64,000 nt of DNA from DASYPQ01 sp041488095 (GTDB lineage Bacteria; Planctomycetota; UBA1135; GCA-002686595), in the NCBI GenBank assembly GCA_041488095.1, contig JBGPOP010000023.1, forward strand, positions 7,363 through 71,362, in the 5' to 3' direction. The notes under the pieces are model-generated. The model searched no databases. It saw nothing but the letters and a program-made list of their open reading frames with translations, and had not been told where the DNA came from. Position numbers and translations under genes: made by a program. Shown here one piece after another: positions 43,344 through 53,026 of this stretch; the first letter of the stretch is position 1, and the number at the start of each line of letters is the position of its first letter.

Positions 43344-45944
43344 ATGAAGCTCGCGAGCGTCCTCGCGCTGTCGATCGTCCTCGTCCTGCTCGTCTGGTTG
43401 CTCTGGTCTCGGCCAGGATCGGCGCCTTCACCGGTGAGCGTTCTCCCGCAGGCCTCCGCACCCACCACCGTCGCAGCCACTCCGGACGCGAGCGCCTCGG
43501 AAGCCTTGCTGGCTGCGGCCGAGACCCCGCCGCGTTCCACTCGCGAGGCTGCGCCCGTGGCTCCTCACGCTGTACCCGAGGGAGCCGCGCGTCCTGCCTG
43601 CCGCATTTTCGGCCGGCTCGTCGACGAAACCGGCGCGCCGTTGCCGGGGATCCGAGTGATCGCCGACTCCGTGGGCGGGCCCTGGGCCAACGGCGTCGAG
43701 CTGCCGAAGACCTCGATCGAGGGCGACGAGATCGAGGCCCTCGCGGGGGAGAGCGACCCTGCCGGGCACTTCTCCCTCGAGGCGCCCGTGCCGACGAGCG
43801 ACTGGGTGTCGCTCTTCATACTCCCCGACGAGTTCCACGGCCTGCTCGACCGCAACTTCGGCCCGGCCGGCGGCCGCAACCAGCCCAGGCTCGTCTCCGG
43901 CGACAACGACCTCGGCGACCTCGTGCTCTCGACCACGGGAGCGATCGAAGGCCGCGTCCGCGGACGCGATGGCTCACCGATCGAGAAGGCGGAGGTCTCT
44001 CTCGACGGCGAGTTCCCCGGTGGACTCGTGGTCTCGACACGCTCGGAGGCGGGCGGCCACTTCCTCCTCGGCCACATGCCGCAGGGAACCTGGCACGTCG
44101 GCGCGAAAGTGGACGGCTGGCTCAGCGCGCAGAGCGATCCGGTCCAGGTCCGAATCCGCGAAGTCACGAGGGGGATCGAGATGACCCTCGACATGGCACC
44201 CTCGATCTCGGGTCTCGTCGTCGACGAGTCGGGGAAGCCCGTCCCGGGGGTCCGCCTGTGGGCTTGGCCGCGATCGAGCGGCCAGGGCGCGGGCGCGAGG
44301 AGCGCGGCGGACGGCAGCTTCACGATGCACCTCCCTCAGAACGATTCCTACCGCCTCGACTTCGACCCCAAGGGATTCGAGCACTACGGCGGGCATGGTT
44401 CCAATCCCGTCCCACCCGGAACAAACAACCTACACATCGTCCTCCGGCGCGGCAGCTCGATGACGTTCGCCGTCGTCGACGCCGAGACCTCCCAGCCGAT
44501 CGAGCGCTACGGCATCACGCTGCAGGTCTTCGAGGGCGACGGCTGGAGCAGGAGCGAGAGCGCGGATCCGCCGCGGCTCGAGGACCACCCTGGCGGCGAG
44601 TCACGCTTGGTGCTCCCGAAAGGCAAGGCCGTCGCGCACCTCGAGGCTCCCGGCCACGCGCCCGCGGGCGCCGAGATCGCGGAGGACCCGCGCGGGAGCG
44701 GGCGCCAGACGATCCGCCTCTCTCGCGGCTCGAGCCTCTCAGGACGCGCGCTGAAAGGCGGAGCTCCCGTCGCGAACACACGTGCGGTCCTCGAACGGTG
44801 CAGCACGAAGATCGACGCGTCGATTCCCGACGAGCCGCCCGAGGAGCGCTTCTTCAGCGACAACTACCGCTTCGACCTCTCGCCCTTCGTCGGACGGCGG
44901 CGCGAGGTCGCCACGGACGCCGGAGGGCGGTTCCAGTTCGTGGACCTCGCTGCCGGGACCTACGTGCTGACCCTGCGCGACAACTCGAGCGCCCCACTCG
45001 TGCGCGAAGGGCTCAAAGTCGGCGCGGGACAAGCCACGGACCTCGGCGACTTCACCCTCGAGTCCGGCGCCGGGATTCGAGGCCGGCTCGTCCTTCCTCC
45101 TGGACGATCCGCGCAGGGATGGGAGGTCGTCCTCGACGACACTTGGCCGAACGACAGGCGCGAGCTCGCCGCCGACGGACGCTTCCTGTTCGAGGGTCTC
45201 ACGCCCGGCCGGCACGTGATCCGCGTGCGATCCCCGGCGAGCCACGAGCACGAGCCCGTGCGGGAGGTCGACCTGCCCCCGGGCCGGACTGTCGAGGTCG
45301 ACGTGGACGTCTCGGCGCTGCTCCCTGGCGAGCTCACTGTCGGGGTGACGCGTGAAGGACGGCCGCTGCCCGGTCTCAAGGTCCGCTGCCGTTGCGAGCC
45401 GCCGAACGGCGGAGGCAGCGTGTTCGAGCTCCCGACCGGAGCCGACGGGCGGACGAGCGGGACGATCCCTGCCTGCGACGCCATCGAGCTGGAGGCCGTC
45501 TCCGCCGCCGGACTGCGGATCGGCAGAGCGCGCGAGCCCGTCGTGATCGTCGCAGGAGGGACATCGGAGGCGGAGATCGACGTCGTCGCGGGCGAGTTGA
45601 CCCTCGCCTTCCCCGAGGGCTTCCGGGTGCCGGAGAAGGGCATCGCATACGTCATCCTCCGGCCTCCCGCGGAGGAGGCCCAGGACTTCCAGATGACGAC
45701 GCTGGCGACCTCCGACAACCCGTTCTTCGGGAGCAACCTGGAATGGAAGGGCACTACCGTTGATCTCGGACTCGTCGCGGCGGGCGAGTACGAGGTCACG
45801 GTGCAGGTGAGCCGCCTCGTCCCGCGCGACCAGGGCGGGACGGTCCAGAACGTCTTCGAGCCGGTGTCGAACCTGCGAGACCGGGTCACCCTCGCGCGCG
45901 GCGTAAAGACGACCTGCGCACTCGCGCCCGCGAAGGATCGCTGA
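43344..45944 (+). CDS. large exported protein with repeated carboxypeptidase-regulatory-like domains
   Basis: A protein of 866 aa. A single helix (residues 4-21) anchors or exports it; residues 25-80 are Ala/Pro-rich linker. From residue about 85 there are at least six beta-sandwich units of the carboxypeptidase-regulatory/SdrD-B type, recognisable by their start G-R-L/V-x-D-E-x-G-x-P-x-x-G (for example IFGRLVDETGAPLPGIRV, SGLVVDESGKPVPGVRL) and by periodic YxLxLR strands. These modules act as structural stalks or adhesion units on cell surfaces. No enzymatic motif is seen. It is separated by 60 bp from the SGNH gene and probably transcribed separately. Confidence 0.85.
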   Translation: MKLASVLALSIVLVLLVWLLWSRPGSAPSPVSVLPQASAPTTVAATPDASASEALLAAAETPPRSTREAAPVAPHAVPEGAARPACRIFGRLVDETGAPLPGIRVIADSVGGPWANGVELPKTSIEGDEIEALAGESDPAGHFSLEAPVPTSDWVSLFILPDEFHGLLDRNFGPAGGRNQPRLVSGDNDLGDLVLSTTGAIEGRVRGRDGSPIEKAEVSLDGEFPGGLVVSTRSEAGGHFLLGHMPQGTWHVGAKVDGWLSAQSDPVQVRIREVTRGIEMTLDMAPSISGLVVDESGKPVPGVRLWAWPRSSGQGAGARSAADGSFTMHLPQNDSYRLDFDPKGFEHYGGHGSNPVPPGTNNLHIVLRRGSSMTFAVVDAETSQPIERYGITLQVFEGDGWSRSESADPPRLEDHPGGESRLVLPKGKAVAHLEAPGHAPAGAEIAEDPRGSGRQTIRLSRGSSLSGRALKGGAPVANTRAVLERCSTKIDASIPDEPPEERFFSDNYRFDLSPFVGRRREVATDAGGRFQFVDLAAGTYVLTLRDNSSAPLVREGLKVGAGQATDLGDFTLESGAGIRGRLVLPPGRSAQGWEVVLDDTWPNDRRELAADGRFLFEGLTPGRHVIRVRSPASHEHEPVREVDLPPGRTVEVDVDVSALLPGELTVGVTREGRPLPGLKVRCRCEPPNGGGSVFELPTGADGRTSGTIPACDAIELEAVSAAGLRIGRAREPVVIVAGGTSEAEIDVVAGELTLAFPEGFRVPEKGIAYVILRPPAEEAQDFQMTTLATSDNPFFGSNLEWKGTTVDLGLVAAGEYEVTVQVSRLVPRDQGGTVQNVFEPVSNLRDRVTLARGVKTTCALAPAKDR

Positions 45945-45991
45945 CGCCGCGGAGGAAAGCCCGGCGCTCGTGGCGCGTCTCGGAGCGTCGC

Positions 45992-45997
45992 TATACT
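45992..45997 (+). promoter_or_regulatory. -10-like element for leaderless GTG 46005
   Basis: TATACT, five of six consensus bases, then exactly seven bases (CCGCCGC) and GTG 46005. No Shine-Dalgarno. The -35 region is weak. Confidence 0.45.
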
Positions 45998-46004
45998 CCG
46001 CCGC

Positions 46005-47045
46005 GTGCCCACGGATCCCGACCGGCGCCCTCGACGCGGCTGGCTCGGTCGCATCGGCCTCGTCCTTCTCGGGTGCTTCGCCGCCTTCGCGCTGTGCGAG
46101 ATCGGCTTCCGGGTCGTCGAGCGCATCCAGCTCGCGCGCGCCGGCGAGCTGTGGGCCGTCTACGACGCGAGGATCGGCTGGAGGCTGAACCCGAAGTTCG
46201 GAGATCACAACCCGGACGGCCTGCGAGACCATCCCGTGCAGCCCAAGGCGGGGCGCACGCGGCTCCTCATCCTCGGCGACTCGGTCCCCTACTACGGCGA
46301 CAGCGTCGACGACACGCTCGTCGGGCACCTGCGCGGCGAGCTCGCCCGCACGCGCGACCCGGCCTCGTTCGACGTCCTCGACGCCGGCGTCAAGGGCTAC
46401 ACGAACTGGCAGGAGCTCCAGTTCCTGAAGGAGCGCGGCCTCGCCTTCGAGCCCGACCTCGTCGGCGTCGCCTTCGTGCTCAACGACTGCTACCGGACGC
46501 TCCACCAGTTTCGCGTCGAGGACGGGAAGCTCGTCGGGCAGGACTACGACTTCAGCGACGAGGCTCTCCAAGGCGAGCCCTGGACCTACCGCGCGCTGCG
46601 GACGAGCCATTTCCTGCTGTGGCTGCGCCACAGGATCTCGAGCGTCCAACCCGTCCCGGCCGGCGACTACACCTTCGACCACCGCCCCGACTTCAAGAAC
46701 GCCTGGAAGGACGAACCCTGGCTCGCGATCGAGGCGCAGATGCGAGAGATGGTCGACCTGGGGCGCGCGAAAGGCTTCCGCGTCTTCCTCGTCGCCTTCC
46801 CCTTCGGCGACCAGTACCGCCCCGACTACCTCGCGCGCGACCGCGACTACGTCCTCAAGCCGCAGAGGAAGCTCGCGGAGATCTGCGCGCGCCTCTCGAT
46901 CCCCTGCCTCGACCTCTTCCCCCTCCTCGATCCGTCCGCGGACCTCCTCGACGACCGCATCCACCTCACCGCGGCCGGGCGCGCGAAGGCTGCGGCGGGG
47001 ATCGCGGAGTTCCTCGACTCGCACAGGCTCCTCCCCGCGCGATGA
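46005..47045 (+). CDS. SGNH/GDSL-type hydrolase, membrane-anchored
   Basis: A protein of 346 aa, GTG start. One helix at residues 16-35; the periplasmic domain has the four SGNH blocks: Ser in RLLILGDSVPYYGDS, Gly in DAGVKGYTNWQE, Asn in FVLNDCYR, and Asp/His in LLDDRIHLTAAGR. Compared with the SGNH protein at 16229-17389 the block order is the same but the linking sequences are unrelated. The role is probably esterase or acetyltransferase-like on a cell-surface glycan. The next gene overlaps by ATGA. Confidence 0.88.
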   Translation: MPTDPDRRPRRGWLGRIGLVLLGCFAAFALCEIGFRVVERIQLARAGELWAVYDARIGWRLNPKFGDHNPDGLRDHPVQPKAGRTRLLILGDSVPYYGDSVDDTLVGHLRGELARTRDPASFDVLDAGVKGYTNWQELQFLKERGLAFEPDLVGVAFVLNDCYRTLHQFRVEDGKLVGQDYDFSDEALQGEPWTYRALRTSHFLLWLRHRISSVQPVPAGDYTFDHRPDFKNAWKDEPWLAIEAQMREMVDLGRAKGFRVFLVAFPFGDQYRPDYLARDRDYVLKPQRKLAEICARLSIPCLDLFPLLDPSADLLDDRIHLTAAGRAKAAAGIAEFLDSHRLLPAR

Positions 47046-48583
47046 GCGACAAGAAGACCGCCTGGCTCGTCGGGATCGGAGCGTTCCTCCTGCTCGCGCC
47101 GGGCGCGTTCTTCGGCCTGCCCGAGGGCAAGTTCGTCGTCGGCGCGACGAGGATCCTCTCCGGCGAGGTCCCCTACCGCGACTTCTGGACGATGTACGCG
47201 CCGGGATCCTTCTACGGAACGGCGGCATTGTTCGCGGTGTTCGGGCACGAGCTCTTCGTCCAGGGGCTGGCCGCATGCGCAGTGTGGGCCGGCGCCGCGG
47301 CGGTCTTCTTCCTCTTCCTTCGCGACGCCGGCCTCGGCCGCCGCATCGCGATCCTGTGCACGCTCGTCTTCGCCCTCGCGCGCTGGAAGACTGGCGCCGA
47401 GCTCACTTCCTACGAGCCGGCGATCCTCCTCGTGCTCCTCGCCTGGCGCGATGTCCTCTCCGATCGGCCCCTGCGCGCCGGCCTCCTTTTCGGTGCGGCC
47501 GCGCTCTTCAAGCACGACGTCGCCGCCTACGCCGCGGTCGGAGCCTCTCTCGCCTTGCTCCTCGAGCGCCAGAGCCCGCTGCGACTCCTCTCCGGATCGC
47601 TCGCGGTCGTCGCGCCGGCCGCCGTGATCGTCGCGTGGCAGGTGGGCGCGGACGCGTGGCACGACCTGGTCGTCTTCCCGGCCACGGACTTCCCGCGCGT
47701 GCGCGCCGAGCCCTACCTGCATCTCCTCCCGCAGATCGAGCCGCTCGCGGCGTGGCTCGCGCGCCCGTCCGGGCTCGCCGAAGCCCGCGCGGCGGCGCTC
47801 TCGGTCGCGCGATGGATCGAGTGCGCCCTGCCCCAGCTCTTCTTCCTGGCCGGATGCGCGGCCGCGCTGCGCCTGCGCGGGAGGACTCCCCGCGCCGCGC
47901 TGCTCGCCCTCGCGGGCATGCCGCTCTTCTGGCTCGCCGCCCACGTTCAACAGAACACGCACATCCACACGTTGGCGGCGCTCGCGATGATCCTGTTCGG
48001 CCTCGCCTGGGAGGCGCGCGCGGTCCCGCGCGCGGTGTTGGGGATCGCCGGAGCGGTCTACGCGCTCGGCCTGCTCATCGCGCCGGCGATCGGAGCGGCC
48101 AGCCTGGCGCGGGAGTTCCCACGATCGCGCATCCTCGGCGTGCCGGGCGCCTCGCTCGTGCTCGTGCCGGACGAGCCGTACGAAGCCTTCCGCCCGATCG
48201 CCGCCTTCGTGCGCGCGAACGTGCCCGAGGAGGAGCCGATCTACGTCGGGCTCACGCGGCACGACGCGACCGTGTACTCGTGCCCGCTCCTCTATTTCCT
48301 GTGCGGCCGTGCGCCCGCGGTGCGCTACCACGAGCTGCACCCCGGGGTCACCGATCGCGAGGACGTGCAGGCGGACATGCTGGGTTCCATCGCCGGACGG
48401 GGAGTGCGCTGCGTCGTCCTGTGGCAGTTCGGCTGGCCGAACGAGCGGCTCGATGCGATCCGCGAGCGCAATCGGAACGCGGTCCCGGGCGCAGGATCGG
48501 ATCTGCTCGACCGATGGATCGCCGAGAACTTCGCCGAGGTGGCCGCGTACGGCGAGTACCACGTCCTCGGGCTGCGCGAGTAG
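47042..48583 (+). CDS. GT39-like membrane protein
   Basis: A protein of 513 aa with about ten helices and a soluble tail from residue 375. The first loop, LPEGKFVVGATRILSGEVPYRDFWTMYAPGSF when read across residues 26-57 in two pieces, keeps the GT39-type YRDFW...PG pattern but has Glu where Asp-Glu is usual. Coupled to the SGNH gene by ATGA. It ends 12 bp from a convergent GT39-like gene, with no terminator visible between. Substrate unknown. Confidence 0.82.
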   Translation: MSDKKTAWLVGIGAFLLLAPGAFFGLPEGKFVVGATRILSGEVPYRDFWTMYAPGSFYGTAALFAVFGHELFVQGLAACAVWAGAAAVFFLFLRDAGLGRRIAILCTLVFALARWKTGAELTSYEPAILLVLLAWRDVLSDRPLRAGLLFGAAALFKHDVAAYAAVGASLALLLERQSPLRLLSGSLAVVAPAAVIVAWQVGADAWHDLVVFPATDFPRVRAEPYLHLLPQIEPLAAWLARPSGLAEARAAALSVARWIECALPQLFFLAGCAAALRLRGRTPRAALLALAGMPLFWLAAHVQQNTHIHTLAALAMILFGLAWEARAVPRAVLGIAGAVYALGLLIAPAIGAASLAREFPRSRILGVPGASLVLVPDEPYEAFRPIAAFVRANVPEEEPIYVGLTRHDATVYSCPLLYFLCGRAPAVRYHELHPGVTDREDVQADMLGSIAGRGVRCVVLWQFGWPNERLDAIRERNRNAVPGAGSDLLDRWIAENFAEVAAYGEYHVLGLRE

Positions 48584-48595
48584 GTCGGTTCCGCG

Positions 48596-50068
48596 CTACT
48601 CCCACAGCTCGACACGCACGAGGAAGAAGGGCGTCTCGCGGACCTTTCGCCAGCGCCGTCGGACCGCTCCGCGCGCGCGGTCGGCGCGCTCGTCGTCGAC
48701 CCGCACGCGCTCGTAGGTGAGGACCCACAGCCGGTCGCAGGTCGCCCGCTCCACGTCGTCGAGGCCGACGACGTCGAGCTGGGGACCGTCCGGGTGGTAG
48801 ACCGGCCACTCGAGGGGCACCGAGCCGAAGGGCAGGAACAGGACGCCATCGCCCGGGCGGACCTCGAGCGCGAGCTGCTCGAACGCGCCGCGCCAGTCCT
48901 CCTTGTGCGGGATCGTGTACAGGGCGCGCAGCCCGAGCGCGGACCACACCACGATCGCGAGGATGAGAACGCGGCGCAGTGCAGGACTCAGCGCGAGGAT
49001 GCCGCGCGCCGCGAGCACGCAATACGGCGCGGCGCAGAACGAGACGTAGCGCGTGGCGAATTGCACGTGCGCGAACCCGAGCGCGATCAAGGCGGCCATC
49101 GGGACGATCCACAGCAGCGCGAGCAGCGCGAACGGGGCCTTCGCGGACGGGAGCGAGGATCCCGGGAGCAGCGGCCACAGGGCGGCGAGCGCGGGGAGGG
49201 CGAAGAGCACCGCGCCGATGGGATAGGTCCACAGCGCAGCCGGGGCGAGCATGCCGGCCATCCTCCCGCCGTGGAAGTCGTTCATCGTGCGCAGGAAGGT
49301 CAGCGTGTCGACCGAAAACCAGGGCGCCGTGTACTCGAAGTGCGCGACGCGCTGGCCCGCGGCGGACGAGAGGACGCCGCTCGCGAGCCAGGGCGCGAGC
49401 AGGAGCGCGTAGAGCAGGGCTCCGCCGAGGATCCGCCGGAGCGGGATCGGGTGGCTCCCGCGGAAGAGCAGCGCGAAGAGGGCCAGCGGGAAGAGCGCGA
49501 ACAGGGCGTAGTAGTGGGTCAGCGAGGCGAGGGCGGCGAGGCCGACGAAGCCGCACCAGGTCCTCGTGGTGCTCCCCTCGCGCAGCGCCGAGACGAACTG
49601 GTTCGTCGTGGCCACGACGAGGAAGAGCAGGACGGCGTAGCAGCGCGCCTCCTGCGAGTACGCGACCAGGAGCTGCGAGATCGCCGCCAGAAAGGCGGCC
49701 AGGTGCGCGGTGGCCACGTCGAAGAGCGCCCGGGCGAAAAAATGGATCGCCAGGACCGCGAGCGTCCCGAAGAACGCCGAGACCATGCGCGCCTGCCAGT
49801 CGCCCAGGCCGATGAGGCGCGCCCAGCCCCACTCGAGCCACGGAAAGACCGGAGGATCCCAGGCCTCGCGGACGAGGGTCTGGTTCATCGCGCCGAAGGA
49901 CATGCGCGCGAACCGCAAGGTGAAGGCCTCGTCGTACCACAGGCTCTCGCGCCCGAGCCCGACGAGGCGCAGGCACAGCGCGAGGAAGACGATCCCGAAG
50001 AGGACGAGCCGGTCGCGGGCGTCGATCGTCGACCGGAGCGGGAGAGCCCGACTCAGGTCTTCACGCAC
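48596..50068 (-). CDS. GT39-like membrane glycosyltransferase of the CDP-sugar operon
   Basis: A protein of 490 aa from GTG 50068, which overlaps the end of the epimerase gene by 16 bases. Ten or eleven helices; the catalytic loop GRESLWYDEAFTLRFARMS has the DE motif, followed by WDPPVFPWLEWGWARL and SQEARCYAVLLFL. The soluble tail starts near residue 385. In this operon it would transfer the CDP-derived, C-methylated sugar, after it is loaded on a polyprenyl carrier by the GT2 enzyme, to a surface acceptor; this assignment is inference from gene order. Confidence 0.88.
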   Translation of the reverse strand: MREDLSRALPLRSTIDARDRLVLFGIVFLALCLRLVGLGRESLWYDEAFTLRFARMSFGAMNQTLVREAWDPPVFPWLEWGWARLIGLGDWQARMVSAFFGTLAVLAIHFFARALFDVATAHLAAFLAAISQLLVAYSQEARCYAVLLFLVVATTNQFVSALREGSTTRTWCGFVGLAALASLTHYYALFALFPLALFALLFRGSHPIPLRRILGGALLYALLLAPWLASGVLSSAAGQRVAHFEYTAPWFSVDTLTFLRTMNDFHGGRMAGMLAPAALWTYPIGAVLFALPALAALWPLLPGSSLPSAKAPFALLALLWIVPMAALIALGFAHVQFATRYVSFCAAPYCVLAARGILALSPALRRVLILAIVVWSALGLRALYTIPHKEDWRGAFEQLALEVRPGDGVLFLPFGSVPLEWPVYHPDGPQLDVVGLDDVERATCDRLWVLTYERVRVDDERADRARGAVRRRWRKVRETPFFLVRVELWE

Positions 50069-51075
50069 CGGCGGTACCACTCGATCGTCTCCCGCAACCC
50101 GTCTTCCATCGTCTTCCTCGGCCGCCACCCGAGCAGCGCGCGGGCCTTCGAGCAGTCCAGGAACTGCCTCGGGATCTCGTTCGCGGCCTCGTCCAGGATC
50201 GTCGGCTCCAGGTGATCCTGCCCGGCGATCTTCAGGATCCGCGCGACCACGTCGAGCACGGAGAGCGGCAGCTCCGTCCCGAAGTTGAAGGCCTGCCCCC
50301 TGAGCTTCCGGTCCGGCAACCTCTCCGCGAGCAGCAGGTACGCATCGACCGCGTCCTTCACGTAGAACCAGTCCCGGACGTGCGTCCCGTCGCTGCGGAT
50401 CACCGGGCTCTCCCCGCGCAGCGCCGAGCGGATCGTCCCCGGGATCAGCCGGTTCCAGTTCAGATCGCCCGGCCCGAACAGGTTCCCGCAGCGCGCGATC
50501 GCGAGAGGCAGACCGTACGTGTGGGAGTAGCTCGTCGCGATCAGGTCCGCCGCGGCCTTCGACGCGTCGTAGGGGTACCGGCCTTCGAGCGGCGTGTCCT
50601 CCGTGTACGGCAGCCGCTCGTGCGCGCCGTAGGCCTTGTCGCTCGAGGCCACCACGATCCGCTGCACGAGACGCGAGCACGCGCGGCAAGCCTCGAGCAG
50701 GTTCCAGGTCCCGCGCACGTTGCTCTCGAAGGTCGAGACCGGCGAGCGCGCGGCCGTTCCCACGATCGTCTGCGCACCCAGGTGGAGAACCGTGTCGATC
50801 TCGTACTCGTTCACCGCACGCACGAGGACGCCGGGATCCTCGAGCTCGCCGCGCACGCGGTTCACCCCTTCGATCCAACCCTCCTCCACCGTCCGCGCTC
50901 GCGGGACCCAGTCGCGCACGAGACACGTCACGTCCGCGTCGCGCGCGAGCAGCGCCTCGACGAGATGGCTGCCGAGCAGCCCGGTCGCCCCGGTCACGAA
51001 CACGCGGCGGTCCTTCCAGAAGGTCGACACCGGCTCGGGCGAGGCGGCAGCCTCCTGGCTCCCCGGCGCGCTCAC
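50053..51075 (-). CDS. rfbG: CDP-glucose 4,6-dehydratase-like short-chain dehydrogenase
   Basis: A protein of 340 aa from GTG 51075 (overlapping the rfbF stop). NAD-binding motif VFVTGATGLLGSHLVEALL; active-site Ser-Ser-Asp-Lys in VASSDKAYGAHE; YPYDASKAAADL gives Tyr-x3-Lys. Extended SDR dehydratases with an SDK segment and an immediate rfbF neighbour convert CDP-glucose to CDP-4-keto-6-deoxyglucose. A GDP- or UDP-sugar epimerase/dehydratase is the alternative if the neighbour is ignored. The first 15 residues (VSAPGSQEAAASPEPV) are non-conserved, so the start could be later. Confidence 0.85.
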   Translation of the reverse strand: MSAPGSQEAAASPEPVSTFWKDRRVFVTGATGLLGSHLVEALLARDADVTCLVRDWVPRARTVEEGWIEGVNRVRGELEDPGVLVRAVNEYEIDTVLHLGAQTIVGTAARSPVSTFESNVRGTWNLLEACRACSRLVQRIVVASSDKAYGAHERLPYTEDTPLEGRYPYDASKAAADLIATSYSHTYGLPLAIARCGNLFGPGDLNWNRLIPGTIRSALRGESPVIRSDGTHVRDWFYVKDAVDAYLLLAERLPDRKLRGQAFNFGTELPLSVLDVVARILKIAGQDHLEPTILDEAANEIPRQFLDCSKARALLGWRPRKTMEDGLRETIEWYRRCVKT

Positions 51076-51782
51076 GCTTCCCCCAGCCAGGGCGCGTGTC
51101 CCGAGGCCGCGAGCTCCTCGAGGATCCGCTTCTCGCGGAGCGTGTCCATGGGCTGCCAGAAGCCTGCGTGACGGAAGGCCATGAACTCGCCGTCCCGGGC
51201 CAGGCGCTCGAGCGGCTCGCGCTCGAGGATGGTCGCGTCGCCGGCCAGATACTCGAACACGCCGGGCTCGAACACGAAGAAGCCGCCGTTGATCCACCCC
51301 TCCCCCGCCTGCGGCTTCTCCGAGAACTCGCGCACACGATCGCCCTCGAGCGCGAGCGCTCCGAACCGCGAGGGCGGTCTCACCGCCGTCACCGTCGCGA
51401 GCTTCCCGTGCTCGCGGTGGAAGGCGAAGAGCTCCCCTGCGTCGAGGTCGGCGAGCCCGTCGCCGTAGGTCGCCATGAACGTCGCCTCTCCGATCTCCGG
51501 TCGGAGTCGCAAGATGCGCCCGCCGGTCATCGTGTCGAGCCCCGTGTCGACGAGATCGACCTTCCAGCCCTCCGGTTGCGCCCGGTCCTGGAAGTACCGC
51601 CGGATCCTCTCGCCCTTGTACCCGCAGGCGACGAGGAACTCCCTGAACCCCGCGCGCGCGTAGATCGACATCACGTGCCACAGGATCGGGCGCCCGCCGA
51701 TCTCGACCATCGGCTTGGGCAGCAAGTCGGTTTCCTCGGAGAGGCGCGTGCCCGACCCGCCGGCGAGGATCGCGACCTTCAC
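51072..51782 (-). CDS. rfbF: glucose-1-phosphate cytidylyltransferase
   Basis: A protein of 236 aa, slightly shorter than the usual 257. VKVAILAGGSGTRLSEE followed by KPMVEIGGRPILWHVM is the sugar-phosphate nucleotidyltransferase signature, GYKGERIRRYF and VDTGLDTMTGGRI are typical of RfbF, and ATYGDGLADLD carries the metal-binding Asp. WINGGFFVFEPGVFEYL and the FWQPMDTLREKR end complete the match. The enzyme makes CDP-glucose from CTP and glucose-1-phosphate, the entry to 3,6-dideoxy- and branched CDP-sugars. GTG start at 51782 overlaps the methyltransferase stop (GTGA). Confidence 0.95.
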   Translation of the reverse strand: MKVAILAGGSGTRLSEETDLLPKPMVEIGGRPILWHVMSIYARAGFREFLVACGYKGERIRRYFQDRAQPEGWKVDLVDTGLDTMTGGRILRLRPEIGEATFMATYGDGLADLDAGELFAFHREHGKLATVTAVRPPSRFGALALEGDRVREFSEKPQAGEGWINGGFFVFEPGVFEYLAGDATILEREPLERLARDGEFMAFRHAGFWQPMDTLREKRILEELAASGHAPWLGEA

Positions 51783-53026
51783 GCCAGCACCTCCGGCCGC
51801 GGGATCGGCACGATGAACCTCCCGCCCTTCGCGAGCCAGCCCCGGTGCTGCTCGCGCATCTCGTCCTGGAGGTTCCAGGCGAGCAGCAGGGCGTAGTCGG
51901 GCCTCTTCTCCTCGAGCGCCGAGACGGGCAGTACGGGCAAGTGCATGCCGGGCGTCAACGATCCCACTTTGAGCGGGCTCTTGTCCACCACGTACTCGAC
52001 CAGCTCCGGACCGATCCGGCAGGCGTTCAGCAATGCGTTCCCTTTCGCCGGCGCGCCGCAGGCAGCGATGCTCGCGCCGCCGGCCCGCAGCGACTTCAGC
52101 AGCGCGACGAGCGCCTGGCGGCTCTCCCCCGCCTCGCGCGCGAAGCGCGAGAGCCGCTCGAAGTCCGCCAGGCCCTCCTCGCGCTCCGCCTCGAGCCACT
52201 TCATCGCCTGGAGCCCGTGCGCGTGCGATCCCTTCCGCGGCGAGGCCCACACGCGCAGCGACCCGCCGTGAACGGGCAGGCGCTCGACCTCGTCGATCGC
52301 GAGGCCGGCCTCCGAGAAGAGCCGCAGGAGGGCGGTGACGGAGAAGTAGCACAGGTGCTCGTGGTAGATCGTGTCGTACTCGAGCCCTCCGACGAGGTCG
52401 CCGAGCCAGGGCACCTCGACGACCACCGCCGCGCCCGCACCGCCGTCGAGAAGAGCCCGGCAGCCCGAGAGGAAGTCGACGGGCTCGTCGACGTGGGCCA
52501 GCACGTTGTTGGCGACGACGACGCGCGCTCCCCCGCGCTCGGCGCGCAGGACCTCGGCCAGCCTGACATCGAAGAAGCGCGCGACCGTCTCGATCCCCTT
52601 CCGCCGCGCCCGCTCGGCGACGTCGACGGCCGGCTCGACACCCAGCGTCCTCACTCCCTCCGCGCGGAAGCTCTCGAGCAAGGTCCCGTCGTTGCTCGCG
52701 ACCTCGACCACCAGGTCGCCGGGCACGAGGCGCAGGCGCTCGACGACCCTGCGCGCGCAGGCGCGGAAGTGCGCGCCCATCGCGCTGGAAATCCCGGAGA
52801 GGTAGGGGTAGCTCTGGAACAGGATCTCCGGGTCGACGACATCGGGGGTCTGCACCAGGCCGCAACCCGCGCACAGGCACACCTGCAGCGGGTAGGTGCG
52901 CTCGCCCTGGAAGCCCTGGCCAGGGCTCAGGAAGGCGTTGGCGAGCGGCATCGGACCGAGATCCTGGAACGGGCGCAGCCGCTCCGCACCGCAGACCCGG
53001 CAAGTCGTGCGCCGGTGGTAGGTCAT
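51779..53026 (-). CDS. sugar C-methyltransferase of TylCIII type
   Basis: A protein of 415 aa. Residues 8-65 hold a four-Cys zinc site (CRVCG, then CLCAGCGLVQ), residues 90-200 a class I SAM domain (DLVVEVASNDGTLLESF, NNVLAHVDEP), and residues 260-415 the C-terminal substrate domain with YHEHLCYFSVTALLRLF and ACGAPAKGNALLNAC. This is the NDP-hexose C-3-methyltransferase fold, which adds a methyl branch to a keto-sugar. With RfbF/RfbG it would act on CDP-4-keto-6-deoxyglucose. Start ATG 53026 overlaps the previous stop. Confidence 0.92.
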   Translation of the reverse strand: MTYHRRTTCRVCGAERLRPFQDLGPMPLANAFLSPGQGFQGERTYPLQVCLCAGCGLVQTPDVVDPEILFQSYPYLSGISSAMGAHFRACARRVVERLRLVPGDLVVEVASNDGTLLESFRAEGVRTLGVEPAVDVAERARRKGIETVARFFDVRLAEVLRAERGGARVVVANNVLAHVDEPVDFLSGCRALLDGGAGAAVVVEVPWLGDLVGGLEYDTIYHEHLCYFSVTALLRLFSEAGLAIDEVERLPVHGGSLRVWASPRKGSHAHGLQAMKWLEAEREEGLADFERLSRFAREAGESRQALVALLKSLRAGGASIAACGAPAKGNALLNACRIGPELVEYVVDKSPLKVGSLTPGMHLPVLPVSALEEKRPDYALLLAWNLQDEMREQHRGWLAKGGRFIVPIPRPEVLA

